Positions 17,807-25,327 of a DNA stretch of 37,121 nt are shown here, piece by piece. The translations under genes and the position numbers were made by a program. The notes beneath the pieces are model-generated. The model did no database searches and was not told where the DNA came from. It was given only the letters and a program-made list of their open reading frames with translations. Origin of the DNA: Kibdelosporangium persicum (lineage in GTDB: Bacteria; Actinomycetota; Actinomycetes; Mycobacteriales; Pseudonocardiaceae); assembly GCF_013280595.1 (NCBI RefSeq), contig NZ_JAAATY010000058.1:1-37121 (forward strand), in the 5' to 3' direction. Position 1 is the first letter of the stretch. Every line of letters begins with the position of its first letter.

Positions 17807-18442
17807 CTAGGTTGTGACGGGTTTGGGGGCCGTTGTCAGGGTGCGCTTGGCGTCGCGGGTCCAGGTGAACCAGCCCCAGATCACCAGGGCCGCGAAGACC
17901 GTGTAGATCAGGGCGCTGAACCACAGGTTCGAGGCGATCTGCAGTGGCACGCCGACCGCGTCCACCGCCAGCCAGACCAGCCAGAACTCGACGAGGCCAC
18001 GGCCCTGCAGGGCGAAGGCCACGACCGTGCCCACGAAGATCGCGGCGTCGGGCCACGGTGCCCAGGAGGCGTTCAGGGCGTCGAGCAGTAGCGCCACGCC
18101 GACTGTGCCGACGACCAGGGCGCCGATGGTCACGAAGACCTCGGTGAGGGTGGAACGGCGGACGACCACGCCGTAGACGGGGTCACGGCGGCGCGTCCAC
18201 GCCCACCACCCGTAGACGCTGATCAGCAGGATGATGACCTGCCGGGACGCCAGGCCGCCGAGGTGCGCCGAGACGTAGACGCTGAACAGCAGCACCGTGG
18301 CCGCGACCTGCACCGGCCACGTCCACAGGGTGCGGTACTTGGCGAGGAACACCACCGCCAAGGCGAAGACCTGGCCGATCAGCTCGGCGTACGAGGTCCA
18401 TTGGCCCAGCACGGTGATGCCGTGCTCCAGAAAGAACCGCAC
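17807..18442 (-). CDS. pnuC: PnuC-family transporter (nicotinamide riboside/vitamin uptake)
   Basis: This 211-residue membrane protein has seven or so hydrophobic helices. It has the PnuC-type ISVYGWWAWTRR motif at about residues 75-86 and WFSALIYTVFAALVIWGWFTW near the C-terminus. PnuC proteins carry nicotinamide riboside by facilitated diffusion, and relatives carry thiamine or riboflavin. The exact substrate cannot be told from sequence. The GTG start follows GGAGG on the minus strand at about 7 bases. It lies 36 bp downstream of ndh on the same strand, so both may share a transcript. That pairing links NAD precursor uptake with an NADH-using enzyme, but this is only suggestive. Confidence 0.82.
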   Translation of the reverse strand: MRFFLEHGITVLGQWTSYAELIGQVFALAVVFLAKYRTLWTWPVQVAATVLLFSVYVSAHLGGLASRQVIILLISVYGWWAWTRRRDPVYGVVVRRSTLTEVFVTIGALVVGTVGVALLLDALNASWAPWPDAAIFVGTVVAFALQGRGLVEFWLVWLAVDAVGVPLQIASNLWFSALIYTVFAALVIWGWFTWTRDAKRTLTTAPKPVTT

Positions 18443-18478
18443 CCGATCCTCCTCACCCGGATTCCCCCAAGAACAGTG

Positions 18479-19801
18479 CTACTGGGTCCGAGTGTTCCGC
18501 GCCAGGGTGTGAGGTGTCTCTCGTACCACTATCTCCCAGTCGCGCCGAGGGTCCTGGATCTGGCCGAGCGACACGATCTCGCGCCGCGACAGCAGCACGG
18601 TCAGCCAGTCGAGCAGAACCCGGAGTTTGCGACCGGCGGTCGGCACCCGGCTCCAGTGGTACGCCCGGTGCATCAGCCAGGCAGGCCAGCCGCGCAACCG
18701 GATCCCGTAGACCTGGGCGACACCCTTGTGCAGGCCGAGGCTGGCCACCGAACCGACGTGCTTGTGCTTGTACGCCTTCAGAGGCTTGCCGCGCAGTGAC
18801 GCGATGATGTTGTCGGCCAGGACTTTCGCCTGCCGCACAGCGTGCTGCGCGCTCGGCGTGCACAGCGCGCCGAGGCCGGTCAGGTCCGGCACGGCCGCGC
18901 TGTCACCCGCGCCCCAGACGTCTTGCAGCCCCTTGGCCTGCAAGGTCTCCGTGCAGATCAGCCTGCCGCGGTAGTCGATCGGCATGCCGGAACGCATCGC
19001 CAGCGGGTTCGCCTTCACCCCGGCGGTCCACACCACGGTGTCGGCGTCATACGACGTCCCGTCCGACAGTTCCACGTGCCCGTCGACCATCGAGACGACC
19101 TTGGTGTTCAACTGGACCCGCATGCCGCGGTCGGTCAGCCTGCGGATCGTGTAGTCCGACATCGCCGGGCTGACCTCCGGCAGGATCCGGTCCGACGCCT
19201 CGACCAGCACCCACCGCATGTCCGAAACCGACAGTCCCTTGTGGACCCGCATGGCGTAGCGGGCCATGTCCTCCAGCTCACCGAAGACCTCGACGCCCGC
19301 GTATCCCCCACCGACCACGACGAACGTCAACGCACGCTGCTTGCGTTCGGGCGTGCTCGACGCGACGTCCAGCCGCGACAACACGTGATTGCGCAAATAG
19401 ATGGCCTCGCCCACGGTCGCGAAACCGATGCCCGCCTCAGCCAGGCCCGGGACCGGCACCGTGCGCGACACCGAACCCGCCGCCATCACAAGAACGTCGT
19501 ACGGCATCGACGTCGGCAGCCCTTCGGCGGGCACGACCGTCGCGACCTTGCGCTCGTGGTCGACCCCGGTGACCCTGCCCGTCACCACAGTGCATTTCGG
19601 CAGCACCCGCCGCAACGGCACCACCACGTGCCGCGGCTCGACCGACCCCGCGGCGGCCTCCGGCAGGAACGGCTGATACGTCATGTTCGGCTGCGGATCG
19701 ACAACCGTCACGGTCGCCTCACCGGCGCGCAGTCTCTTCTGCAAGCGAATGGCGGTGTACATCCCGACATACCCGCCACCGACGATCAGGATGTGAGTCA
19801 T
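18479..19801 (-). CDS. ndh: type II NADH:quinone oxidoreductase
   Basis: This flavoprotein of about 440 residues passes electrons from NADH to menaquinone at the membrane without pumping protons. The first Rossmann motif (GGGYVG, residues 8-13) binds FAD. The second (VVVGGGYAGVEVFGEL) binds NADH. A late D-V-W-G-A-G-D-S-A motif contacts FAD, and a C-terminal amphipathic region (RGWPAWLMHRAYHW) probably docks at the membrane. I chose the ATG at 19801 because the first Rossmann fold then begins at residue 4. The reading frame runs on to 20047 without family resemblance and across the hairpin at 19972. The ribosome-binding site is weak. Confidence 0.92.
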   Translation of the reverse strand: MTHILIVGGGYVGMYTAIRLQKRLRAGEATVTVVDPQPNMTYQPFLPEAAAGSVEPRHVVVPLRRVLPKCTVVTGRVTGVDHERKVATVVPAEGLPTSMPYDVLVMAAGSVSRTVPVPGLAEAGIGFATVGEAIYLRNHVLSRLDVASSTPERKQRALTFVVVGGGYAGVEVFGELEDMARYAMRVHKGLSVSDMRWVLVEASDRILPEVSPAMSDYTIRRLTDRGMRVQLNTKVVSMVDGHVELSDGTSYDADTVVWTAGVKANPLAMRSGMPIDYRGRLICTETLQAKGLQDVWGAGDSAAVPDLTGLGALCTPSAQHAVRQAKVLADNIIASLRGKPLKAYKHKHVGSVASLGLHKGVAQVYGIRLRGWPAWLMHRAYHWSRVPTAGRKLRVLLDWLTVLLSRREIVSLGQIQDPRRDWEIVVRETPHTLARNTRTQ

Positions 19802-19971
19802 ACCCCGAGCCTGACGCGGCGGACGGGAAAAGACCTCACCAGAGCGACCCGGGCGACTCCCTCCCCAGCGGGAGACACACCCAGGACCTACGTCCCACGA
19901 TAGGGGGACAACGGTGGCGCGTCGATCAAGGAAAGTCCATAGTGGATCTACCGGTGGGGACCGGGGAGAAA

Positions 19972-20012
19972 GGCCCCCTGGAGTGCAGCGCACCACTACA
20001 CTCCAGGGGGCC
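19972..20012. terminator. strong hairpin without an obvious gene in front
   Basis: A perfect 14-bp stem, GGCCCCCTGGAGTG (19972-19985) with CACTCCAGGGGGCC (19999-20012), encloses a 13-base loop. It looks like a terminator, yet no plus-strand gene ends before it, and ndh starts away from it. It may end a small RNA or serve as a barrier upstream of fasR. Its last four bases also form the start of the GGCCATTG arm in repeat copy B. Confidence 0.5.
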
Positions 20013-20144
20013 ATTGACTTCGGTGCTTCGCTTCGCACCTTCGCCAATGGCCTGTCGTCCTATTTTGGGGGGCCGAGCCCCCCATACCCCCCACGGTGCG
20101 AGCTCCGCACCTTCCAGCGCTGGGCGCGTTGGGCTTTGACCAGC
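20009..20144 (+). repeat. structured intergenic repeat, copy B
   Basis: The core (20061-20144) matches copy A (17708-17791) at 79 of 84 positions, in the same orientation. The upstream stem uses other sequence: outer arms GGCCATTG (20009-20016) and CAATGGCC (20045-20052), inner arms GGTGC (20022-20026) and GCACC (20035-20039). In the core, the change from GCGCC to GCACC turns the G-T pair of copy A into an A-T pair. It sits about 180 bp upstream of fasR. Confidence 0.75.
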
Positions 20145-20321
20145 GACCTTCCTCCCGCTTGCGTAGAGGGTTGGAATTTCACCAGCACCTGTTCTGTGGG
20201 GCTTTGACCAGCGACTGTTTCTTCCTGTTGCGTTGGGGTGGTGGGGTTTCACCGACGACTTTCCCTTGTCCTCGCGTTGGGGGGTCGCGGCTGGGCTTCC
20301 TGGCCGTGTCAAGCTGGGAGG

Positions 20322-21530
20322 GTGAGAGCAGGGGCCGTTTCGGCTAAGACGCTGGCTGAGTTGGAACGGGCTTCCGGCAAGCTGGCTTCGGCCACTTTGG
20401 CCGCGATGGACTCGCAGTTCCCGTGGTTCAGCCGGATGCCCGCCGACCAGCGGGCCAGCGTGCTGTTGATCGCGCAGTCCGGCGTGGCCGGGTTCACCGC
20501 GTGGCTCAAGGACGAGACCGCGTCGCTGCGACTGACCACCGACGTCTTCCGCGCCGCCCCCCGTGACCTGTCGCGGTGGATCAGCCTGCGGCAGACCGTC
20601 GAACTGGTCCGCGTCGCCTTGCAGGTCTTCGAAGGACAGGTGCCGGACCTCGCGGCCGACGACACCGAACGCGCGATCCTCGGCGAAGCGGTCCTGCGCT
20701 ACGGCCGGGAAGTCGCGTTCGCCTCCGCGATGTCGTACGCCTCCGCCGCCGAGACCCGAGGTGCCTGGGACGCACGCCTTGAAGCCCTGGTCGTCGACGG
20801 GATCGTCCGTGGTGACGCCGAAGAGGCCCTGCTTTCGCGCGCTGCCGCGCTGGGGTGGGACCCGGCGGCGGAAGCGACCGTTGTGGTCGGCAACCGGCCG
20901 TCCGACGACCCGCCGACGGTCGTCTACGAGGTCCGTAGCCGTGCCGCGCGTCTCGGGCGTGCGGTGCTGTTGAGCGTGCAAGGGACCCGGCTGGTGGTGG
21001 TTCTCGCTGGCCCGACCGACGACCTGGTCGGTGAGGAACGTCGTGGGCGTGCGCCGAGCAAGGCCGTGCTTGACCGGATCACCGCCGCCTTCGGCGACGG
21101 GCCCGTGGTCGCGGGACCGACGGTGGCGAGCCTGGCTGAGGCGCATCGCAGTGCCGCGGACGCGCTGTCGGGGCTACGGGCCGTGGTCGGGTGGCCCGCG
21201 GCGCCCAGGCCCGTCCGGTCGACGGATCTGCTGCCGGAACGGGCGCTGGCCGGAGACCCCGAGGCGGAGTGGCAGCTGGTCGACCGGATCGCCCGGCCGC
21301 TGGAGGACGCGAGCGGGTCGCTGCTGGAGACGGTGGACACGTACCTTGAGGTGGGCGGCGTGCTGGAGACGTGCGCGCGGCAGTTGTTCGTGCATCCGAA
21401 CACGGTCCGCTACCGGCTGCGCCGGGTCGCCGAGCTCACCGGCCGCAACGCCAACGACCCGCGTGACTCTCTGGTGCTCCGCGTGGCTCTCGCCGTGGGC
21501 CGGTTGGCGCGGGCGAGGGGGTTGTGGTGA
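20322..21530 (+). CDS. fasR: PucR-type regulator of fatty acid synthesis (FasR/MabR-like)
   Basis: This protein has about 402 residues. The C-terminus has the PucR helix-turn-helix (ETCARQLFVHPNTVRYRLRR), preceded by a GGDEF-like domain. In Streptomyces FasR and in mycobacteria MabR, PucR-type proteins encoded directly before fabD control the fabD operon, as the position suggests here. The candidate operator is the TTTGTAG-N5-CTACAAA palindrome at 21615-21633. The start is uncertain. GTG at 20322 lies directly against GGGAGG, too close for good use of that site, but no better in-frame start is visible before 20408. The stop is 161 bp upstream of fabD. Confidence 0.87.
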   Translation: MRAGAVSAKTLAELERASGKLASATLAAMDSQFPWFSRMPADQRASVLLIAQSGVAGFTAWLKDETASLRLTTDVFRAAPRDLSRWISLRQTVELVRVALQVFEGQVPDLAADDTERAILGEAVLRYGREVAFASAMSYASAAETRGAWDARLEALVVDGIVRGDAEEALLSRAAALGWDPAAEATVVVGNRPSDDPPTVVYEVRSRAARLGRAVLLSVQGTRLVVVLAGPTDDLVGEERRGRAPSKAVLDRITAAFGDGPVVAGPTVASLAEAHRSAADALSGLRAVVGWPAAPRPVRSTDLLPERALAGDPEAEWQLVDRIARPLEDASGSLLETVDTYLEVGGVLETCARQLFVHPNTVRYRLRRVAELTGRNANDPRDSLVLRVALAVGRLARARGLW

Positions 21531-21614
21531 CCGAGATAACGCGCGTGACGCGGTGATGACGAGGGTTCACATCGACAACGTTTTCCCGTTTCAGCCCGTC
21601 ATTCAGCGGTAACC

Positions 21615-21633
21615 TTTGTAGACACGCTACAAA
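21615..21633. promoter_or_regulatory. candidate FasR operator in the fabD promoter region
   Basis: There is a perfect inverted repeat, TTTGTAG-N5-CTACAAA. A second overlapping inverted repeat, CGCTA-caaaa-TAGCG, spans 21625-21639. A TANNNT -10-like box (TAACCT, 21610-21615) touches the left edge. This AT-rich island is unlike its surroundings and lies 59 bp before the fabD GTG. It resembles the TTTTGT...ACAAAA type of site I recall for MabR. Confidence 0.6.
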
Positions 21634-21691
21634 ATAGCGGGACAGGTTTCGTGACTGGCGGCATCCCGGTAATCGGCAGGCGGAGTGTTCA

Positions 21692-22621
21692 GTGGAACGT
21701 GTGATCGCGATACTCGCCCCTGGCCAGGGCTCCCAGACACCAGGAATGCTGGCACCGTGGCTCGAGCTGGACGGCGCCGAGGAGCGCCTCGCCGGCTGGT
21801 CCGAGCGCGCCGGGCTCGACCTGCGCGAACTCGGCACCACGGCGACCGCCGAGGAGATCGTCGACACCTCGGTGACCCAGCCGCTGGTCGTCGCCGCCGC
21901 GCTGCTGGCGCAGGCGGAGATCGAGAAGCGATTCACCCTCGCTGACGACACCGTCGTCGCCGGGCACTCCGTCGGCGAACTGGCCGCGGCCGCGGTCGCC
22001 GGTGTGCTGACCGCCGAGGACGCCGTGGGTCTGGCCGCCGTGCGCGGCCGTGAGATGGCCGCCGCGTGCGCGCTGCACCCGACGGGCATGACCGCGATCC
22101 TGGGCGGAGACCGTCAGGTTGTGCTGGACAAGCTGGCCGAGTACGGCGTCGAACCGGCCAACCAGAACGGCGCGGGCCAGATCGTCGCGGCGGGCGACCG
22201 GGAAGCGCTGGAGAAGCTCGCGAAGGACCTGCCGCACGGCGTGAAGGCCAGGGCGTTGAAGGTCGCGGGCGCGTTCCACACCAAGTACATGGCGCCTGCG
22301 CAGGACGCGTTGCGCGCGTATGCCGGCTCGGTCCCGACGAAAGACCCGGCGCGGACCCTGCTGTCCAATGCCGACGGCGACGCGGTGACCACTGGTACGG
22401 AGACCCTGACCAGGCTGGTCGACCAGGTGACCAGGCCGGTGCGGTGGGACGCCTGCATGGCGGCCCTCGGCGAGCGCGGCGTCACCGCGGTCGTCGAACT
22501 CCCGCCCGCGGGCGCGCTGGTCGGCTTGATCAAACGGGAACTGCCGTCCGTGGCACGGATCAGGCTCAAGACCCCGGACGACTTGGACTCCATCGCGGAG
22601 TTCGTGGAGGGCAACAAGTGA
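21692..22621 (+). CDS. fabD: malonyl-CoA:ACP transacylase
   Basis: This 309-residue enzyme loads malonyl groups from CoA onto acyl carrier protein for fatty acid elongation. Catalytic features are Ser93 in GHSVGE, Arg118 in AVRGREM and His196 in GAFHTKYM. The substrate pocket motif GQGSQ is at 11-15. Length is normal for FabD. The GTG start has GGAG 8 bases upstream. It is the first gene of the fabD-fabH-acpP-fabF cluster and overlaps fabH by GTGA. Control by FasR is expected through the palindrome upstream. Confidence 0.96.
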   Translation: MERVIAILAPGQGSQTPGMLAPWLELDGAEERLAGWSERAGLDLRELGTTATAEEIVDTSVTQPLVVAAALLAQAEIEKRFTLADDTVVAGHSVGELAAAAVAGVLTAEDAVGLAAVRGREMAAACALHPTGMTAILGGDRQVVLDKLAEYGVEPANQNGAGQIVAAGDREALEKLAKDLPHGVKARALKVAGAFHTKYMAPAQDALRAYAGSVPTKDPARTLLSNADGDAVTTGTETLTRLVDQVTRPVRWDACMAALGERGVTAVVELPPAGALVGLIKRELPSVARIRLKTPDDLDSIAEFVEGNK

Positions 22622-23595
22622 GCACGTCGCTCAACATCACGACCGGACCTGCGGGCAGCCGGATCCTCGGTGTCGGCAGCTTCCGCCCCGAGCGGATCGT
22701 CACCAACGACGAACTGTCCCAGCGGATGGACACCAACGACGAGTGGATCCGCACCCGGGTGGGCATCGTCGAGCGCCGGTTCGCCGGACCGGACGAGTCC
22801 CTTGTGGACATGGCGGTCGCCGCGGGCACGCGGGCGGTCGAGGACGCCGGCCTCCAGCCGTCCGATGTGGACACGGTGATCGTCGCCAACTGCACGATGC
22901 CGTCCCCGATCCCGAACGCGGCCGCGCAGGTCGCCGACCGGATCGGCGTGAAGGCCGCAGGCGCGTTCGACCTCAACGCCGCGTGCGCCGGGTTCTGCTA
23001 CAGCCTGGCCACCGCCTCCGACCTGATCCGCTCCGGCTCGGCCGGCCGGGTGCTGGTGATCGGCGCGGAGAAACTGACCGACTGGGTGGACCCGACCGAC
23101 CGGGCGAACGCGATCATCTTCGCCGACGGCGCCGGTGCCGCGGTGGTCGGCCCGTCCGACGAGCCGGGCATCGGCCCGGTCGCGTGGGGCAGCGCGGGCG
23201 ACATGGTCGACATGATCTACAACCGCGACAACAAGTACATCTACCAGGAAGGCCAGACGGTCTTCCGGTGGGCCACGACGCAGATCGCGCCGATCGCGTT
23301 GCGCGCGCTGGAACTCGCCGGGCTTCAGCCGTCCGATGTGGACGCCCTGATCCCGCACCAGGCGAACCTGCGCATCGTCGAGGCCATCGCCAAGCGGCTG
23401 CGCAAGGAAGGCGCGAAGGAGAAGATGGAGGTGGCCGACGACATCATCTACACCGGCAACACCTCCTCGGCGTCCATTCCGATCGCGCTGGACAACATGC
23501 GCAAGGCCGGCCGCGTCAGCACCGGTGACGTGCTGCTGATGGTCGGGTTCGGCGCCGGGCTGTCCTACGCGGGACAGGTCGTGATCAGTCCGTAG
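22618..23595 (+). CDS. fabH: 3-oxoacyl-ACP synthase III
   Basis: This 325-residue enzyme starts fatty acid synthesis by condensing an acyl-CoA primer with malonyl-ACP. In actinomycetes it often takes branched primers. The catalytic triad is Cys123 (NAACAGF), His247 (PHQANLRI) and Asn281 (TGNTSSASIP). The GTG start overlaps the fabD stop (GTGA) with GGAGGG 7 bases upstream, so translation is coupled. Presence of FabH in the cluster matches Streptomyces and differs from the mycobacterial fabD-acpM-kasA operon. Confidence 0.96.
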   Translation: MSTSLNITTGPAGSRILGVGSFRPERIVTNDELSQRMDTNDEWIRTRVGIVERRFAGPDESLVDMAVAAGTRAVEDAGLQPSDVDTVIVANCTMPSPIPNAAAQVADRIGVKAAGAFDLNAACAGFCYSLATASDLIRSGSAGRVLVIGAEKLTDWVDPTDRANAIIFADGAGAAVVGPSDEPGIGPVAWGSAGDMVDMIYNRDNKYIYQEGQTVFRWATTQIAPIALRALELAGLQPSDVDALIPHQANLRIVEAIAKRLRKEGAKEKMEVADDIIYTGNTSSASIPIALDNMRKAGRVSTGDVLLMVGFGAGLSYAGQVVISP

Positions 23596-23604
23596 ACTCT
23601 GCCC

Positions 23605-23619
23605 GGGCGCGACGCGCCC
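23605..23619 (+). other. short GC hairpin between fabH and acpP
   Basis: GGGCGC-gac-GCGCCC forms a small perfect hairpin 10 bases after the fabH stop, followed by a TTTAT stretch. It could be a weak terminator or a processing signal that separates acpP expression from fabDH. The evidence is structural only. Confidence 0.35.
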
Positions 23620-23657
23620 AGCGGTGGGATTTATCGCAAACAGAAAGGGAAAGATCG

Positions 23658-23900
23658 ATGGCGAACGAAGAGGTCCTGTCCGGCCTGGCCGACATCGTCG
23701 AAGAGGTCGCTGGCGTGGCCAAGGACGACGTCACCGTCGAGAAGTCCTTCGTGGACGACTTGGACATCGACTCGTTGTCCATGGTGGAGATCGCCGTGCA
23801 GGCCGAGGACAAGTTCGGCGTGAAGATCCCGGACGACGAGCTGGCCAACCTCAAGACGGTCGGCGACGCGGTCGACTACATCACCAAGAACACCGTGTGA
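23658..23900 (+). CDS. acpP: acyl carrier protein
   Basis: This 80-residue acidic carrier protein has the phosphopantetheine attachment Ser39 in the DIDSLS motif, followed by the helix VEIAVQAEDKFG. It carries growing acyl chains between FabD, FabH, FabF and the reductases. The ATG is preceded by a strong GAAAGGGAAAGA site. It lies 62 bp after fabH and 70 bp before fabF. A small hairpin upstream may allow its level to differ from that of its neighbours. Confidence 0.97.
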   Translation: MANEEVLSGLADIVEEVAGVAKDDVTVEKSFVDDLDIDSLSMVEIAVQAEDKFGVKIPDDELANLKTVGDAVDYITKNTV

Positions 23901-23970
23901 TCCGTGCCGGCGTCCCGCCTCAGCCTGACAGCCGGGGCGGCGTCGGTGAGCGACTAGGGCGGAGAAGGAA

Positions 23971-25200
23971 TTGAGTAACGACATCGTCATCACCGGGCTG
24001 GGTGCCACCACACCGCTCGGCGGAGACGTCGCGACCACGTGGGACGCGATGCTCGCCGGTAAGAGTGGCGTGTCCACACTTGACGCCGACTGGGTCACGG
24101 CGTTCGACCTGCCGACCCGGATCGCCGCCCGACTCGCGGTCGAACCCAGCGAGGTGCTGCCTCGGGTCGAGGCACGCAGGCTGGACCGGTGCGAGCAGGT
24201 CGCGGTGGTCGCGTCCCGGCAGGCCTGGGCGGACGCCGGGCTGGACTCCGGCTCGGTCGACCCCGAACGGCTCGCGGTGATCATCGGTACCGGCATCGGC
24301 GGCGCGAACACCCTGCTGGCCCAGGACGACCTGCTGGAAGGTCCTGGCCTGCGCAAGGTCTCGCCGCTGACCGTGCCGATGCTGATGCCCAACGGCCCGG
24401 CGGCACACGTCGGCATCGAACTCAAGGCGCAGGCCGGTGTGCACGCCCCGGTGTCGGCATGCGCCTCCGGCGCCGAGGCGATCGCCTGGGCGTACCGGAT
24501 GCTGAAGGCGGGCGAGGCGGACGTGATCGTGGCAGGCGGCGCCGAGGCCGCGATCGCCGGGATCACCATGGCCGGCTTCTGCCAGGCCCGCACCATGAGC
24601 ACGAAGAACGACGAGCCGACCAAGGCCTCGCGGCCGTTCGACATCCACCGCGACGGCTTCGTGCTCGGCGAGGGCTCCGGGATCATGGTGCTGGAGCGGG
24701 AGGACCACGCCAAGGCGCGGGGCGCGAAGATCTACGCGAAGCTGGCCGGTGTCGGCACCAGCTCCGACGGCTACCACATCACCGCCCCGGACCCCGAGGG
24801 CGCCGGGCAGGCCCGGGCCATCGCCACCGCGTTGCGCACCGGTGAGCTGGACCCGGCCGACATCGGGCACGTCAACTGCCACGCCACGTCCACTTCGGTG
24901 GGGGACGTGACCGAGACGGTCGCGATCCGCAAGGCCATCGGCGAACACCCGATCCTGACCGCCCCCAAGGGTTCCTTCGGGCACCTGCTCGGCGCGGCCG
25001 GCGCGGTCGAGGCGATCGTCACCGTGCTGTCGCTGCGGGACAGCGTGATTCCCGCGACGCTCAACCTCGAGGAGCTCGACCCGGGTGTCGTGCACGACGT
25101 GGTCGCGGGCGAGCCGCGCAAGGTCGACCTGAAGGCCGCGGTGAACGACTCGTTCGGGTTCGGCGGGCACAACGTCGCGCTCGCGTTCGCCGCCGTGTGA
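23971..25200 (+). CDS. fabF: 3-oxoacyl-ACP synthase II
   Basis: This 409-residue elongating condensing enzyme carries the Cys-His-His triad: Cys164 (SACASGAE), His304 (NCHATST) and His338 (GSFGHLLGA). It extends acyl-ACP by two carbons with malonyl-ACP. The start is TTG at 23971 with GGAGAAGGA directly upstream; no ATG or GTG fits better. It is the last gene of the fab cluster. In Streptomyces a DUF3145 gene follows fabF, but here about 7 kb of other genes intervene. Confidence 0.96.
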   Translation: MSNDIVITGLGATTPLGGDVATTWDAMLAGKSGVSTLDADWVTAFDLPTRIAARLAVEPSEVLPRVEARRLDRCEQVAVVASRQAWADAGLDSGSVDPERLAVIIGTGIGGANTLLAQDDLLEGPGLRKVSPLTVPMLMPNGPAAHVGIELKAQAGVHAPVSACASGAEAIAWAYRMLKAGEADVIVAGGAEAAIAGITMAGFCQARTMSTKNDEPTKASRPFDIHRDGFVLGEGSGIMVLEREDHAKARGAKIYAKLAGVGTSSDGYHITAPDPEGAGQARAIATALRTGELDPADIGHVNCHATSTSVGDVTETVAIRKAIGEHPILTAPKGSFGHLLGAAGAVEAIVTVLSLRDSVIPATLNLEELDPGVVHDVVAGEPRKVDLKAAVNDSFGFGGHNVALAFAAV

Positions 25201-25210
25201 TCGTCCCAGT

Positions 25211-25242
25211 CTGATCATCCGCTGATCACCGGGCTGATCAGC
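25211..25242. promoter_or_regulatory. three spaced TGATCA repeats
   Basis: CTGATCA occurs at 25211-25217, 25222-25228 and 25234-25240, spaced 11 and 12 bases apart, about one helical turn. The third is inside the perfect palindrome GCTGATCAGC (25233-25242). The position between fabF and the lipoprotein gene suggests a regulator binding array for the nucleoside operon. No regulator gene lies next to it. Confidence 0.45.
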
Positions 25243-25262
25243 GCGGTAACGATTCCGCGTCC

Positions 25263-25294
25263 GAGGGCTGTCCTTCCCCTGAAGGGCGGCCCTC
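25263..25294 (+). terminator. hairpin between fabF and the BMP lipoprotein gene
   Basis: The outer arms GAGGGC and GCCCTC (25263-25268, 25289-25294) and inner arms CCTTC and GAAGG (25272-25276, 25281-25285) form a two-part stem with a CCCT loop. It could end the fab transcript. It lies upstream of a TAAGTT -10-like box (25314-25319) that would start the next transcript at or next to the ATG at 25328. Confidence 0.5.
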
Positions 25295-25327
25295 ATGTCG
25301 TATTTGGGCGGTGTAAGTTGCGAGGTC

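Larger units (their letters stand above)
19802..20321. other. 520-bp intergenic region with hairpin, repeat copy B and degenerate tandem units
   Basis: No gene is supported here. Contents in order are a 14-bp hairpin (19972-20012), repeat copy B (20009-20144), and then a degenerate tandem stretch up to about 20280. GGGCTTTGACCAGCGAC occurs twice exactly in that stretch (20131-20147 and 20199-20215), and a looser third unit starts near 20242. The fasR start follows. Confidence 0.6.

Noticed and set aside
19802-20047. N-terminal extension of ndh
   Set aside because: The Rossmann fold begins right after the ATG at 19801, and the extension crosses a strong hairpin.
25295-25327. ATG at 25295 as start of the BMP lipoprotein
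   Set aside because: It would place 11 polar residues before a perfect lipoprotein signal and lies upstream of the likely transcript start.
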